Shown piece after piece: positions 53,306-59,920 of a DNA stretch of 64,000 nucleotides. Each line of letters starts with the position of its first letter. The first letter of the stretch is position 1. The notes below the pieces were generated by a model. That model had not been told where the DNA came from. It saw only the letters and a program-made list of their open reading frames with translations, and searched no databases. Where the stretch lies: the IMG/VR virus record IMGVR_UViG_3300032157_000002, positions 38,271-102,270 of that record. One strand, 5' to 3'. The translations under genes were made by a program, and so were the position numbers. This DNA comes from a virus.

Positions 53306-54505
53306 ATGCTGACGACGGAGATTATCCGTAAGATCGCGCCACGAGCGCGCCAGGATTATATTGATGCTCTTGTTGGTGGATGTGCCACCTTCGAGAAATA
53401 TGCCATCAATACGCCAACAAGAATGGCACATTTTCTTGCGCAGGTTACCCACGAGACTGGCGGCCTTACCATCGTCAGGGAAAATCTTAACTATACCGCC
53501 AAGCGGATTGGTCAGGTCTGGCCGAGCCGCCCGGAGGCGAAGAAGTTCGCGGGCAATCCGCAAGGTCTGGCGAACTGCGTCTATAATGGCCGGATGGGGA
53601 ACCGCAAGGGCTCCAATGATGGCTGGCTGTTTCGCGGCGGCTCTTTCATGCAAACCACCGGTCGCGACAATTACGAGCGGCTGGAGAAGGAGACCGGGCT
53701 TCCTTTCGCTTCCAAGCCGGAGACCATCGAAGACCCGCGCGCAGCGTTAGTGGCGGCGTGCTGGGAGCTGGCTAAGTTTTGCTCTTATGCTGACAAGGGC
53801 GAGAAGGGCTTGCGGGCGGTGTCGAATGGCATCAATCGCGGCAATCCGGCATCCTCGGCGCTCCCGATTGGCTGGACCGACCGTCAGCTTTGCTACCAGA
53901 AGGCCGTAAATGCCCTGGGAGCCTGCGAAGCGCCTGCGGATGATATCCTGGAGCTGGGCGATCATGGCGAGGCTGTCGAGGCCCTGCAAAGCCGTCTGCT
54001 GGCGCTTGGTTATGTGGTGGGCAAGGTTGATGGTGTGTTTGGCGCGCGGGTGCGGGCGGCGGTGCTGGCGTTTCAGGCTGAGAATGACTTGACGACGGAT
54101 GGCCGGGTGGGGCCGGCGACGCTGGCCAAGTTGAATTCGGATCAGGCGGTGGCAATGCCGCTCGGCGATCGGGCGAATGAAGGCGCCAAGGAGCTGTTGG
54201 CGGCGGGCTCAACCACGATCAAGATCACCAAGATGATGAAGGCGGCGGCGACAGTTGGCGGCGCGGCGGCGCCGGTTGTTGTCACGGCCGATAACACCGG
54301 CTTGCTTGATAGTGTGCAAGGGCTCACCAATGATCTCAAGCAGCTCCAGGGGGTGACCGGCGAGATCGTCAGCATCATCACTTGGGGCATGTCTTACTGG
54401 TACTTCCTGGTGCCGTTGGTGGCCTATCTGCTCTATCGCTATGCCGATATGATCGAAATCCGCCGCGTAATCGAGCACCAGACGGGCATCAATCTGAACC
54501 GATAG
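53306..54505 (+). CDS. Endolysin: GH19 chitinase-like domain, peptidoglycan-binding domain and C-terminal membrane helix
   Basis: 399 residues. GH19 domain at about 1-205 with catalytic Glu candidates E50 (THETGG) and E59 (VRENLNY), plus GGSFMQTTGRDNYERL. A PG_binding_1-type domain at about 215-275 (LGDHGEAVEALQSRLLALGY, DGRVGPATLAKL). Near residues 362-380 is a hydrophobic segment (WYFLVPLVAYLLYRYADM). Such a C-terminal membrane anchor is unusual and might delay or localise lysis. No signal peptide. The lysis genes follow directly. Confidence 0.85.
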   Translation: MLTTEIIRKIAPRARQDYIDALVGGCATFEKYAINTPTRMAHFLAQVTHETGGLTIVRENLNYTAKRIGQVWPSRPEAKKFAGNPQGLANCVYNGRMGNRKGSNDGWLFRGGSFMQTTGRDNYERLEKETGLPFASKPETIEDPRAALVAACWELAKFCSYADKGEKGLRAVSNGINRGNPASSALPIGWTDRQLCYQKAVNALGACEAPADDILELGDHGEAVEALQSRLLALGYVVGKVDGVFGARVRAAVLAFQAENDLTTDGRVGPATLAKLNSDQAVAMPLGDRANEGAKELLAAGSTTIKITKMMKAAATVGGAAAPVVVTADNTGLLDSVQGLTNDLKQLQGVTGEIVSIITWGMSYWYFLVPLVAYLLYRYADMIEIRRVIEHQTGINLNR

Positions 54506-54514
54506 GAGAGAGCC

Positions 54515-54853
54515 ATGGGGATCATCATTGCCAAGGTGATGGGCTGGTTCGCGGTGCCGCTGATCCGCTGGGGCGCGATCGCGCTGGCGGGGGTGTTATT
54601 CACCGCCTTCATGCGTGCCGATGCAGCCGCACCTTATAAGCAAAAGGTGGCTGAATTGGAGACGGCCATTGTGCAGCGGGACAAAATCATTGCAGACCAC
54701 GAGAAGGAGGCCGATTTGGATCGCGTAAAGGCCGAAGAGCTAGACAAGGCTATTGAGGAGTTTACGCATGACATCCGCGCTAAAACGGGGACTAATTGCC
54801 TGCTGTCTCCTGAGCAGCTTAAGCGCTTGCAACAGCTTGCCGGAACCAATTAG
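54515..54853 (+). CDS. Inner-membrane spanin (Rz-like)
   Basis: 112 residues behind AGGAGAGAGCC. One N-terminal membrane helix (WFAVPLIRWGAIALAGVLFTAF), then a periplasmic coiled coil (YKQKVAELETAIVQRDKIIADHEKEADLDRVKAEELDK), and a short C-terminus. This is the Rz layout. The outer-membrane partner is encoded in another frame from 54768. No separate holin was recognised. Confidence 0.75.
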   Translation: MGIIIAKVMGWFAVPLIRWGAIALAGVLFTAFMRADAAAPYKQKVAELETAIVQRDKIIADHEKEADLDRVKAEELDKAIEEFTHDIRAKTGTNCLLSPEQLKRLQQLAGTN

Positions 54854-55031
54854 CACGTCGCTGCGCTGCCCTCCGGTGCCGGCAGATTTGATCCAGGAGA
54901 CCAAGCGCAAGCCGCGCGTGAAGGGGAATGACGCAATACAGATTGCGGGCTGGCTGGTAGCTGATTCAAGGCGAAAAAACGCCGCCTTGATCAGGAGTAT
55001 CAAATTGTACAATAGTTGCCGGGCGACCTAG
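54768..55031 (+). CDS. Outer-membrane spanin (Rz1-like lipoprotein), overlapping Rz
   Basis: 87 residues, start at 54768 in a different frame inside the Rz gene, extending 178 bases past it. The N-terminus ends in a lipobox LLSSLSAC, so Cys becomes lipid-modified after cleavage. The mature part is Pro-rich at first (LPEPISTSLRCPPVPADL), as in Rz1, and basic at the end. The pair bridges inner and outer membranes in the last lysis step. Confidence 0.75.
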   Translation: MTSALKRGLIACCLLSSLSACNSLPEPISTSLRCPPVPADLIQETKRKPRVKGNDAIQIAGWLVADSRRKNAALIRSIKLYNSCRAT

Positions 55032-55759
55032 CCCGGCTTTCTTAGCTTGGCAGGAGCCTTCTGCGTTTCGATAAAGCGGCGCATATCGCGTCCTGCCGCG
55101 TGCGTTTCATCTCCACACTCATGGCGGCCCCACAAATTCTTAGCTTCGATGTTGGAGGCCGCGATGCTTTCGTAGAGGTAGATGGCAGCGAGGTCTTCGC
55201 CCGGTATATTATCGCGCAGATTGGCTTTCGCGGGCAAGCCTAACTCCCGCTTCCATTCGTCAGCCTTTTTCTGTTTATAGCCAATATAGCCCCTGTTTGT
55301 AACGTAGCCGAGATCGTTGCGGTCTTTGTTGGTCTCGCACCCATGCGCGATGAGAACGTCAACATGTTCCTTACGCTTCTCGATGCTAGCGCTGCGGAGT
55401 TCAACGAGCTTTGGGTCTTTGCCAAGAATCTTTCCGGCAACCCATTCGTTCACCTTCACCTTGAAGGCCGGACTGATCCATTGGGCCAGATCGACTGCAA
55501 CGCGAGGGTGTACCCAGGTGCCGCGCAGATGGTTCGGACCCGTTGAAATCTGGTGGATTAAGAGGTCTGCGGGAATTCCCGCAGACCTTGAGAGTTCCGA
55601 GATGAACGCTTTGGTTGCATCAAGACGCCAGTAGTCGTTCCACCGCTTCCCATTGTTCTGGCACATTTCAGTTGCATTGAAATAGCCATCGTCGCGACGG
55701 TGATAAGAAGCGCCTCGGTGCTGGAAAGTGCGTAACGATACCGGATTTTTCTCTGCCAT
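55028..55759 (-). CDS. KilA-N domain protein
   Basis: 243 residues, convergent with the lysis genes. Residues about 10-110 match KilA-N: YHRRDDGYFNATEMCQNNGKRWNDYWR, then HLRGTWVHPRVAVDLAQWISPAF. The C-terminal part (about 130-230) is helical with a KRKEHVDVLIAHGC segment and a RHECGDETHAAGR end. KilA-N domains bind DNA and are frequent in phage antirepressors and regulators. Its opposite strand in the late region suggests separate expression. Confidence 0.85.
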   Translation of the reverse strand: MAEKNPVSLRTFQHRGASYHRRDDGYFNATEMCQNNGKRWNDYWRLDATKAFISELSRSAGIPADLLIHQISTGPNHLRGTWVHPRVAVDLAQWISPAFKVKVNEWVAGKILGKDPKLVELRSASIEKRKEHVDVLIAHGCETNKDRNDLGYVTNRGYIGYKQKKADEWKRELGLPAKANLRDNIPGEDLAAIYLYESIAASNIEAKNLWGRHECGDETHAAGRDMRRFIETQKAPAKLRKPG

Positions 55760-55860
55760 TTGGTCCCCCAGTCTGAATAAGCAATAGGATAAGCTGCTTT
55801 TTCCGGGCCGAATCTGCTATAGGATTCGCACTGTTTATCCACAAAAGAAGGGTGAGTAAA

Positions 55861-56013
55861 ATGGCAGGTAAGGGTAGCTCGACGAGCCCGAAGATTCCCT
55901 CGGGCGGCAAGGGTCCGTCTGGTGGTGGTTATGGCGCTGGCAAGTCTGGCTCGTCGGGGGCTCCGGCTCCCAAGGGGCCGTCTGGCGGCATCAAGAAGTC
56001 AGGCAAGTGCTGA
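55861..56013 (+). CDS. Small Gly/Ser/Pro/Lys-rich protein, 50 residues
   Basis: Behind AAGGGTGAG. The product repeats PSGG-type units (KIPSGGKGPSGGGYGAGK, then KGPSGGIKKSGKC) and ends in a Cys. It has no hydrophobic core and is expected to be disordered and basic. It stands alone between the - strand KilA-N gene and a structured gap, so it probably has its own promoter; a TATAGG at about 55820 could be a -10 box. Function unknown. Confidence 0.55.
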   Translation: MAGKGSSTSPKIPSGGKGPSGGGYGAGKSGSSGAPAPKGPSGGIKKSGKC

Positions 56014-56366
56014 ACCGGTTTGGTGGTTAGAGGGTTCGCTGCATCCGGGCCATGCAGCACTACGTACCGGTTCCCTTTAGGCAAGGCGTTCCGGCGCGCC
56101 GCCAAAACAAAATCCCCCGGCTGCTAATAAGCGCCAGGGGATAAGTGTTGTGGCCTCATTATTGTCTCAAAGCTTGTATAGCGTTTGAGTTTATCGAGAG
56201 TGCGTTGCCCTCACCTGTTCGCCCCCGCAAGCTGGGTGATGGGCTTCTCTCAGGGCGGTCCCGATGTAGGTGAAGCGTCTCGGGGCCGTCCCATTCTTAT
56301 AGCGTAGCTCATCGGTCATGGCTGTAGCGCGGGGGACACAGTTCCTGACTTTGAGGAGTTCGCCCG
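56014..56366. other. Structured intergenic region
   Basis: No gene. It holds ACCGGT/ACCGGT (56014-56019 with 56066-56071) enclosing GCTGCAT/ATGCAGC (56038-56058), the terminator-like hairpin at 56112-56142, and a GGGCGG...CCGTCCC stem near 56250-56290. The last bases contain the GAGGAG site of the next gene. Confidence 0.5.
56103..56143 (-). terminator. Putative Rho-independent terminator (- strand)
   Basis: On the - strand: a stem of ATCCCCtGG...CCgGGGGAT followed by TTTTGTTTT. It would end - strand transcripts coming from the HNH genes before they reach the KilA-N gene. Confidence 0.55.
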
Positions 56367-56609
56367 ATGCCTGATGACAATATCCATATTCTCGATGTAC
56401 AAACCAAGCTGCCTTTGCCGGTCAATCGCATCCTTGACGGCGCCCGCAATGCAGAGCTAAGCACCGCGATCGTGGTGGGCTATACCGAGGATGGTGAGGA
56501 GTATTTTGCCTCCTCTACTGGAGACATTGGCACCATCATTGTTCTTCTGGAACGCATGCGGCTTGGGATTCTGACGGATAAGTTTGGCTCGCTGGAGCCT
56601 CTTCTTTAG
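56367..56609 (+). CDS. Unknown small protein
   Basis: 80 residues behind GAGGAG. Compact alpha/beta domain (IHILDVQTKLPLPVNRILDGARNAELSTAIVVGYTEDGEEYFASSTGDIGTIIVLLERM). The pattern VVGYTEDGEEYFASSTGD resembles small phage proteins of unknown role. It converges with the - strand gene at 56536-56730 and overlaps it by 74 bases. Confidence 0.6.
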   Translation: MPDDNIHILDVQTKLPLPVNRILDGARNAELSTAIVVGYTEDGEEYFASSTGDIGTIIVLLERMRLGILTDKFGSLEPLL

Positions 56610-56730
56610 CCACTTCAAAGCCAGTAAACGGCCCGCCATAGAGGCATTGGCCCTTCTGCCGACCCGTTGCATAGGCTTTGCATTTATCGCACAGCGCGCA
56701 ACGAGCCGGAAGAAGGGGAGTATCCGCCAT
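56536..56730 (-). CDS. Small Cys-rich protein
   Basis: 64 residues from the start at 56730 (MADTPLLPARCALCDKCKAYA). CxxCxxC and a later CLYGGPFTGFEV suggest a small metal-binding fold. The tail is Ser/Glu-rich. It is antisense to the end of the + strand gene, so it could be a chance frame; the Cys pattern argues for a real gene. Confidence 0.45.
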   Translation of the reverse strand: MADTPLLPARCALCDKCKAYATGRQKGQCLYGGPFTGFEVAKEEAPASQTYPSESQAACVPEEQ

Positions 56731-56764
56731 TTCTCGTATGGGATCCAAGACGGGAGTGGGCGGA

Positions 56765-57367
56765 TCAATAGCCCCGTTTGAGTTCGGCGGCGAGTTCGGC
56801 ATAGCGCCGATCGATTTGCCGGATTTTGCGGGTTTTGGCGCTTTTAAAGCCGCCTTTCATTTTTGCATGGAGCGGCATGGTGCCCTGACAATTGGGGCAG
56901 AGTATGCGCAGATTCTCCAGCCGGTTATCGTGCATATCGCCATTAAGGTATTCTAGCTTCATGCGCATCGGCTTGCCGCGCCATTCTGGCGGGGCGCTGC
57001 ATTCCTCGCAGAGTCCGGTCTTGAGTCCATCCTCAACCAGATGCTCGATAATGGCTTGCGGTTTGAGGGAGCGCTTGCCTTTGGTGTAGAGCGCTTCTGG
57101 GCGCAGTCGTTTGGCGGCATTGATATTGTCCAGATTGCTCGGCCGAAAGCGAAAATGGCTGGTGTCGATGGCCAGCTCTTTTAGCCTGACTCGCACGGTT
57201 TCGCGGGCACCGCCATGATCGGCGACACCCAGCGCTCGGCAGAGCGAGGAGAGGGTTGTGACTTGGTTGGCCAGATTTTGCAGGGTGGCTTTGGACAGGG
57301 TTTTGACATAGCCGCGTGGGCGATCGGATCGTTTTTGGCGCGGGGCCGGTTTGTTGCCGTTTTCCAT
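56765..57367 (-). CDS. HNH endonuclease-like protein
   Basis: 200 residues from the ATG at 57367; earlier starts would run into tRNA-Ser. The N-terminus is basic; residues about 30-90 are a helix-rich DNA-binding part (LQNLANQVTTLSSLCRALGVADHG). The C-terminal nuclease finger reads LCEECSAPPEW, LEYLNGDMHDNRLENLRILCPNC. The first His of the HNH triad is replaced (LEYLNGD), so the catalytic state is uncertain. It is related to 57487-58083 and 25046-25591. Confidence 0.75.
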   Translation of the reverse strand: MENGNKPAPRQKRSDRPRGYVKTLSKATLQNLANQVTTLSSLCRALGVADHGGARETVRVRLKELAIDTSHFRFRPSNLDNINAAKRLRPEALYTKGKRSLKPQAIIEHLVEDGLKTGLCEECSAPPEWRGKPMRMKLEYLNGDMHDNRLENLRILCPNCQGTMPLHAKMKGGFKSAKTRKIRQIDRRYAELAAELKRGY

Positions 57368-57390
57368 GGCTATCCCCTCGAATTGCAGTT

Positions 57391-57484
57391 TGGCGGAGCG
57401 GGGGGGATTCGAACCCCCGATACGGCTTTTCAACCGTATAACGGTTTAGCAAACCGCCGCCTTCAGCCTCTCGGCCACCGCTCC
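57391..57484 (-). tRNA. tRNA-Ser (anticodon GCT)
   Basis: Class II tRNA: acceptor GGAGCGG/CCGCTCC, anticodon stem GCGGT/ACCGT with loop TTGCTAA, long variable arm (TACGGTTGAAAAGCCGTA), T-loop TTCGAAT, discriminator G, encoded CCA. Confidence 0.9.
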
Positions 57485-57486
57485 GT

Positions 57487-58083
57487 TTAGTGTTCGATCC
57501 CGGTCGACTCGCCATTGACCCTGCCGGCGATCGCCATCTCCTTATAGCGCCGTTCGCGCAAGGTGGCGGTGCGGCGTTTCAGGCCCTTGGTTGGGCTGAA
57601 GGTTTGCGCATAGCAATTGGGGCAAATGAGTTTGAGGTTGCTTATCTCATTGTTGCGATTATTGCCATCCTTATGCGCCAGGATCAAGTTGAGGGGCAGG
57701 CCGTTCCAGATTGGGCCTTGACCGCAATCGCAATGATTGTCGATCAAGCCTTCTGCGATTAGCAGCTCCTTATAGCGGGCGCTTTTTACCTTGACCTTGC
57801 GTTTGGTGTAATTGGCGATGACTTCTTTGCGGTCGAGTACGGTGTGAGGATTGGTATTGCTGGCCCAGGCAAAATGTTCGGTGCTGATGCCGTGTTGCTT
57901 GGCTTTTTCGCGCAAGATGGTCTGGGCTTTTGGGCTGCGTGCGACATCGAAAATCCGGTAGACGGCGGCCCAAGACGAGACTTCTTTGACGGCGGCGGCT
58001 ATTTCTTTCGGCTTGGCTTGTTCGGCATTGGCGGTTTGGTGCCGTGAGATTTTTCTGGCATTTTTGCGGGGATCGTCACTCAT
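57487..58083 (-). CDS. HNH endonuclease-like protein
   Basis: 198 residues. The N-terminus is basic (KNARKISRHQTANAEQAKPKEI), with a helix-turn-helix-like segment (SSWAAVYRIFDVARSPKAQTILREKAKQHGIS). The C-terminal finger has CDCGQGPIW, LNLILAHKDGNNRN, ISNLKLICPNCYAQT. The AHKDGNNRN strand carries the His-Asn of an HNH site. It ends three bases from tRNA-Ser, a frequent neighbourhood for mobile HNH genes. Confidence 0.8.
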   Translation of the reverse strand: MSDDPRKNARKISRHQTANAEQAKPKEIAAAVKEVSSWAAVYRIFDVARSPKAQTILREKAKQHGISTEHFAWASNTNPHTVLDRKEVIANYTKRKVKVKSARYKELLIAEGLIDNHCDCGQGPIWNGLPLNLILAHKDGNNRNNEISNLKLICPNCYAQTFSPTKGLKRRTATLRERRYKEMAIAGRVNGESTGIEH

Positions 58084-58153
58084 ACGGGACTCCTTGGCTT
58101 CGACAAATGAATGTGATGCCCGACTATACCATCATCTTGATCCCTGGAGAACT

Positions 58154-58238
58154 GTCCAGCACACTTCGCGAATTATGGATGGGTGATCCATAGTAGGGCA
58201 CGTTCTCTCGGGCACTGAGAGTCGCGGGTGTGCTGGAC
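58154..58238. ncRNA. Branched hairpin, about 85 bases
   Basis: 11-bp closing stem GTCCAGCACAC/GTGTGCTGGAC holding two inner hairpins: TATGGAT/ATCCATA with loop GGGTG, and CTCTC/GAGAG. It lies in the gap between two - strand genes, overlapping no frame I trust, and resembles a junction RNA or a strong terminator without a T-run. Confidence 0.5.
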
Positions 58239-58242
58239 GGGT

Positions 58243-58608
58243 TTACCAGTAATATATGTGAGGCTTTTTGGCAAGCGGCCAGCACACATTATCTGGGTCT
58301 TTTGCGCCTTTCGCGATGGCGATCTCTATGATCTTGGTTCGGCGACGGCGTGGCCGAGTATGGTGCATAAGATCGTGGCGCTTGGGGTATGAATGCATAG
58401 GGCAATATGGGCCACCGATTTTCTTGCCGCTATTGCCGTGGCGACCACGGGGATGCCAAAGCGCATCCCATTCAGCGCCCTCAAGTTTCCAGTGTTCCTT
58501 GGTGATGCGCGCGGGGTGAAAGCCCCATTTTGCGCGCCAGCTTGTGTCTGAGCCTCGGATCGCACGATGCGTGCGAATGCGCGGCCGGCGTCGGCGGAAG
58601 TTCGCCAT
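58243..58608 (-). CDS. Unknown His/Arg-rich protein
   Basis: 121 residues from the start at 58608 (MANFRRRRPRIRTHRAI). Arg- and His-rich with Trp (HWKLEGAEWDALWHPRGRHGNSGKKIGGPYCPMHSYPKRHD), suggesting nucleic-acid binding, and possibly metal. No family recognised. An ATG at 58635 adds nine residues. Confidence 0.5.
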   Translation of the reverse strand: MANFRRRRPRIRTHRAIRGSDTSWRAKWGFHPARITKEHWKLEGAEWDALWHPRGRHGNSGKKIGGPYCPMHSYPKRHDLMHHTRPRRRRTKIIEIAIAKGAKDPDNVCWPLAKKPHIYYW

Positions 58609-58656
58609 GACGTAAGTCCTTGATCTGTTGAACATTACGTCATGGCGCTCTCCTTA

Positions 58657-58698
58657 ACGGCCACAAGACTGGTGGGTATCATGATCGCGATGGGCCGT
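58657..58698 (-). repeat. Stem-loop element SLE-26 (reverse orientation)
   Basis: Stem ACGGCC/GGCCGT. On the - strand: CA, TCGCGATCA (9), TG, ATAC, CCA, CCAGTCTTG (9), T. Confidence 0.7.
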
Positions 58699-58705
58699 GG
58701 TTAAG

Positions 58706-58751
58706 CCGTCGCCATATTTTCGATGGTCATCAAAGTGGACCTGGGCGACGG
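58706..58751 (-). repeat. Stem-loop element SLE-27 (reverse orientation)
   Basis: 8-bp stem CCGTCGCC/GGCGACGG. On the - strand: CA, GGTCCACTT (9), TG, ATGA, CCA, TCGAAAATA (9), T. Confidence 0.7.
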
Positions 58752-58760
58752 AGGGTTGGG

Positions 58761-58808
58761 ATCGTTGCCATGTTCCCTAGGGGTTTCATGGTTGCTCTGG
58801 GCAACGAT
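58761..58808 (-). repeat. Stem-loop element SLE-28 (reverse orientation)
   Basis: 9-bp stem ATCGTTGCC/GGCAACGAT. On the - strand: CA, GAGCAACCA (9), TG, AAAC, CCC (for CCA), TAGGGAACA (9), T. Third of a run between two - strand genes. Confidence 0.68.
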
Positions 58809-58848
58809 GATCATGGAAGCTGCCAGCTAAATACTGGATTTCATTCGA

Positions 58849-59196
58849 TCAATGGGCAGCGTATTCCGGGAAGTTCTGGTCAAATACGGCGAGCGCATTT
58901 GCGGTTTCTTTTGGTGCTGGCAGGTGCCGGCTGGATAGCCTGACCAGCGTATCGTGCAGATAATATAGTGCAAGTTCTGCGCGATTCAAGCGTTTCTCTA
59001 ATTTGGCTTCGATCGGCGAGCGTGGCTCGGGGAGGGGGGGATGGAAGCCATCATCGTCTTCGGCTTCGATGGCGCCGAGTGGATCGAGGCAGGCAAGGCA
59101 GGTGCCTCGGAAGCCATCGGCGGGATTATAATACCATCCGCATCCCTTGCAGCGGATGCGGGTACTGATGAGCACGTGGCGGGCGAGGTGGCGCAT
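58849..59196 (-). CDS. Zinc-ribbon-like protein
   Basis: 115 residues. CKGCGWYYNPADGFRGTCLACLDPLG at about residues 16-41 gives two CxxC pairs, a zinc-ribbon pattern. The C-terminal half is helical (KLEKRLNRAELALYYLHDTLVRLS). Unknown role, perhaps RNA or DNA binding. Confidence 0.6.
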   Translation of the reverse strand: MRHLARHVLISTRIRCKGCGWYYNPADGFRGTCLACLDPLGAIEAEDDDGFHPPLPEPRSPIEAKLEKRLNRAELALYYLHDTLVRLSSRHLPAPKETANALAVFDQNFPEYAAH

Positions 59197-59208
59197 AGTG
59201 GCCCCCTT

Positions 59209-59244
59209 TTAAAAAGGGGCCGGAAGTCCCCCAACTTCCGGCCC
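59209..59244 (-). terminator. Rho-independent terminator (- strand)
   Basis: Read on the - strand: 11-bp stem GGGCCGGAAGT/ACTTCCGGCCC with loop TGGGGG, followed by CTTTTTAAAA. It ends the transcript of the gene at 59271-59651. Confidence 0.75.
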
Positions 59245-59270
59245 TTGCGCCGCATCTCCTGGTGGAGACG

Positions 59271-59651
59271 CTAAACGGATTCCTTCTTTTTACCGCGCTT
59301 GGGCTTCTGGTGTGGAGCCCTCGGGTCTGGATGTTCATCAAGTTCGGCGATATCAAAAACTGGCTTGGCCTGTTCCGTATCGGCCAGTTCGCCGATCAAT
59401 TGTGCGGTGACTTCCTGGGCGCGCTCGCTGGTAGATTTGTCCAGGATGTTGACCACCCGGAGGCAGCCGGCGATGTTGGCGAATTTTTCTTTGACGTGGA
59501 TTTTGGCCTTACCTTCACGATTGGTGTGCGGCAAGGTGACGATCGAGGCGCCGACATCTTCGCCGAGGCGCATTTCTGGCTCGATGACAAGGCCATTGTC
59601 GCCGATCAGGATTGGGGTGCCGGATGCGGTGGTGAAGAGGGTGAAGCTCAT
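59271..59651 (-). CDS. Unknown protein
   Basis: 126 residues. The N-terminal part is beta-rich (FTLFTTASGTPILIGDNGLVIEPEMRLGEDVGASIVTLPHTN), with the rest helical and a basic tail (KPKRGKKKESV). No recognised family. It overlaps the upstream gene by four bases and is closed by a clear terminator. Confidence 0.55.
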   Translation of the reverse strand: MSFTLFTTASGTPILIGDNGLVIEPEMRLGEDVGASIVTLPHTNREGKAKIHVKEKFANIAGCLRVVNILDKSTSERAQEVTAQLIGELADTEQAKPVFDIAELDEHPDPRAPHQKPKRGKKKESV

Positions 59652-59890
59652 GGGATGCGAAGCTCTCCGGGCATGGGCGCGGTCTCGATGAAGCTTGGGA
59701 TGGCCCGCGCGACGGTTTGGGCGGATTCGAGGCAGTCGGCTTTGGGGTGTTTGAGGCGTTCTTTAAAGTAGGCTTGCCGGGCCATGGTTTCGACTTCGTG
59801 GATTTTGACGGCCCGGCTGACGCGTCCGGAGATGGAGATGCGCACGGCCATATTGAGGCCGGTGATGGCGATTTTGTCGTCTACTTTCAT
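59648..59890 (-). CDS. Unknown small protein
   Basis: 80 residues. A short beta-rich N-terminus (DDKIAITGLNMAVRISISGRV), then helices (HEVETMARQAYFKERL). It is coupled to the next gene by ATGA. Function unknown. Confidence 0.5.
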   Translation of the reverse strand: MKVDDKIAITGLNMAVRISISGRVSRAVKIHEVETMARQAYFKERLKHPKADCLESAQTVARAIPSFIETAPMPGELRIP

Positions 59891-59920
59891 AGCTATCGCG
59901 GTCCACCGATGAGCACGTTA

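Noticed and set aside
1039-58808. Integron attC sites or REP/MITE-type mobile repeats
   Set aside because: No attC core boxes, no integrase or transposase, and the copies do not share sequence outside a few core bases; stems differ by paired changes.
1039-58808. Hammerhead or twister ribozymes for the stem-loop family
   Set aside because: The CTGANGA/GAAA core of hammerhead and the twister core are absent; TGATA-CCCA does not match either.
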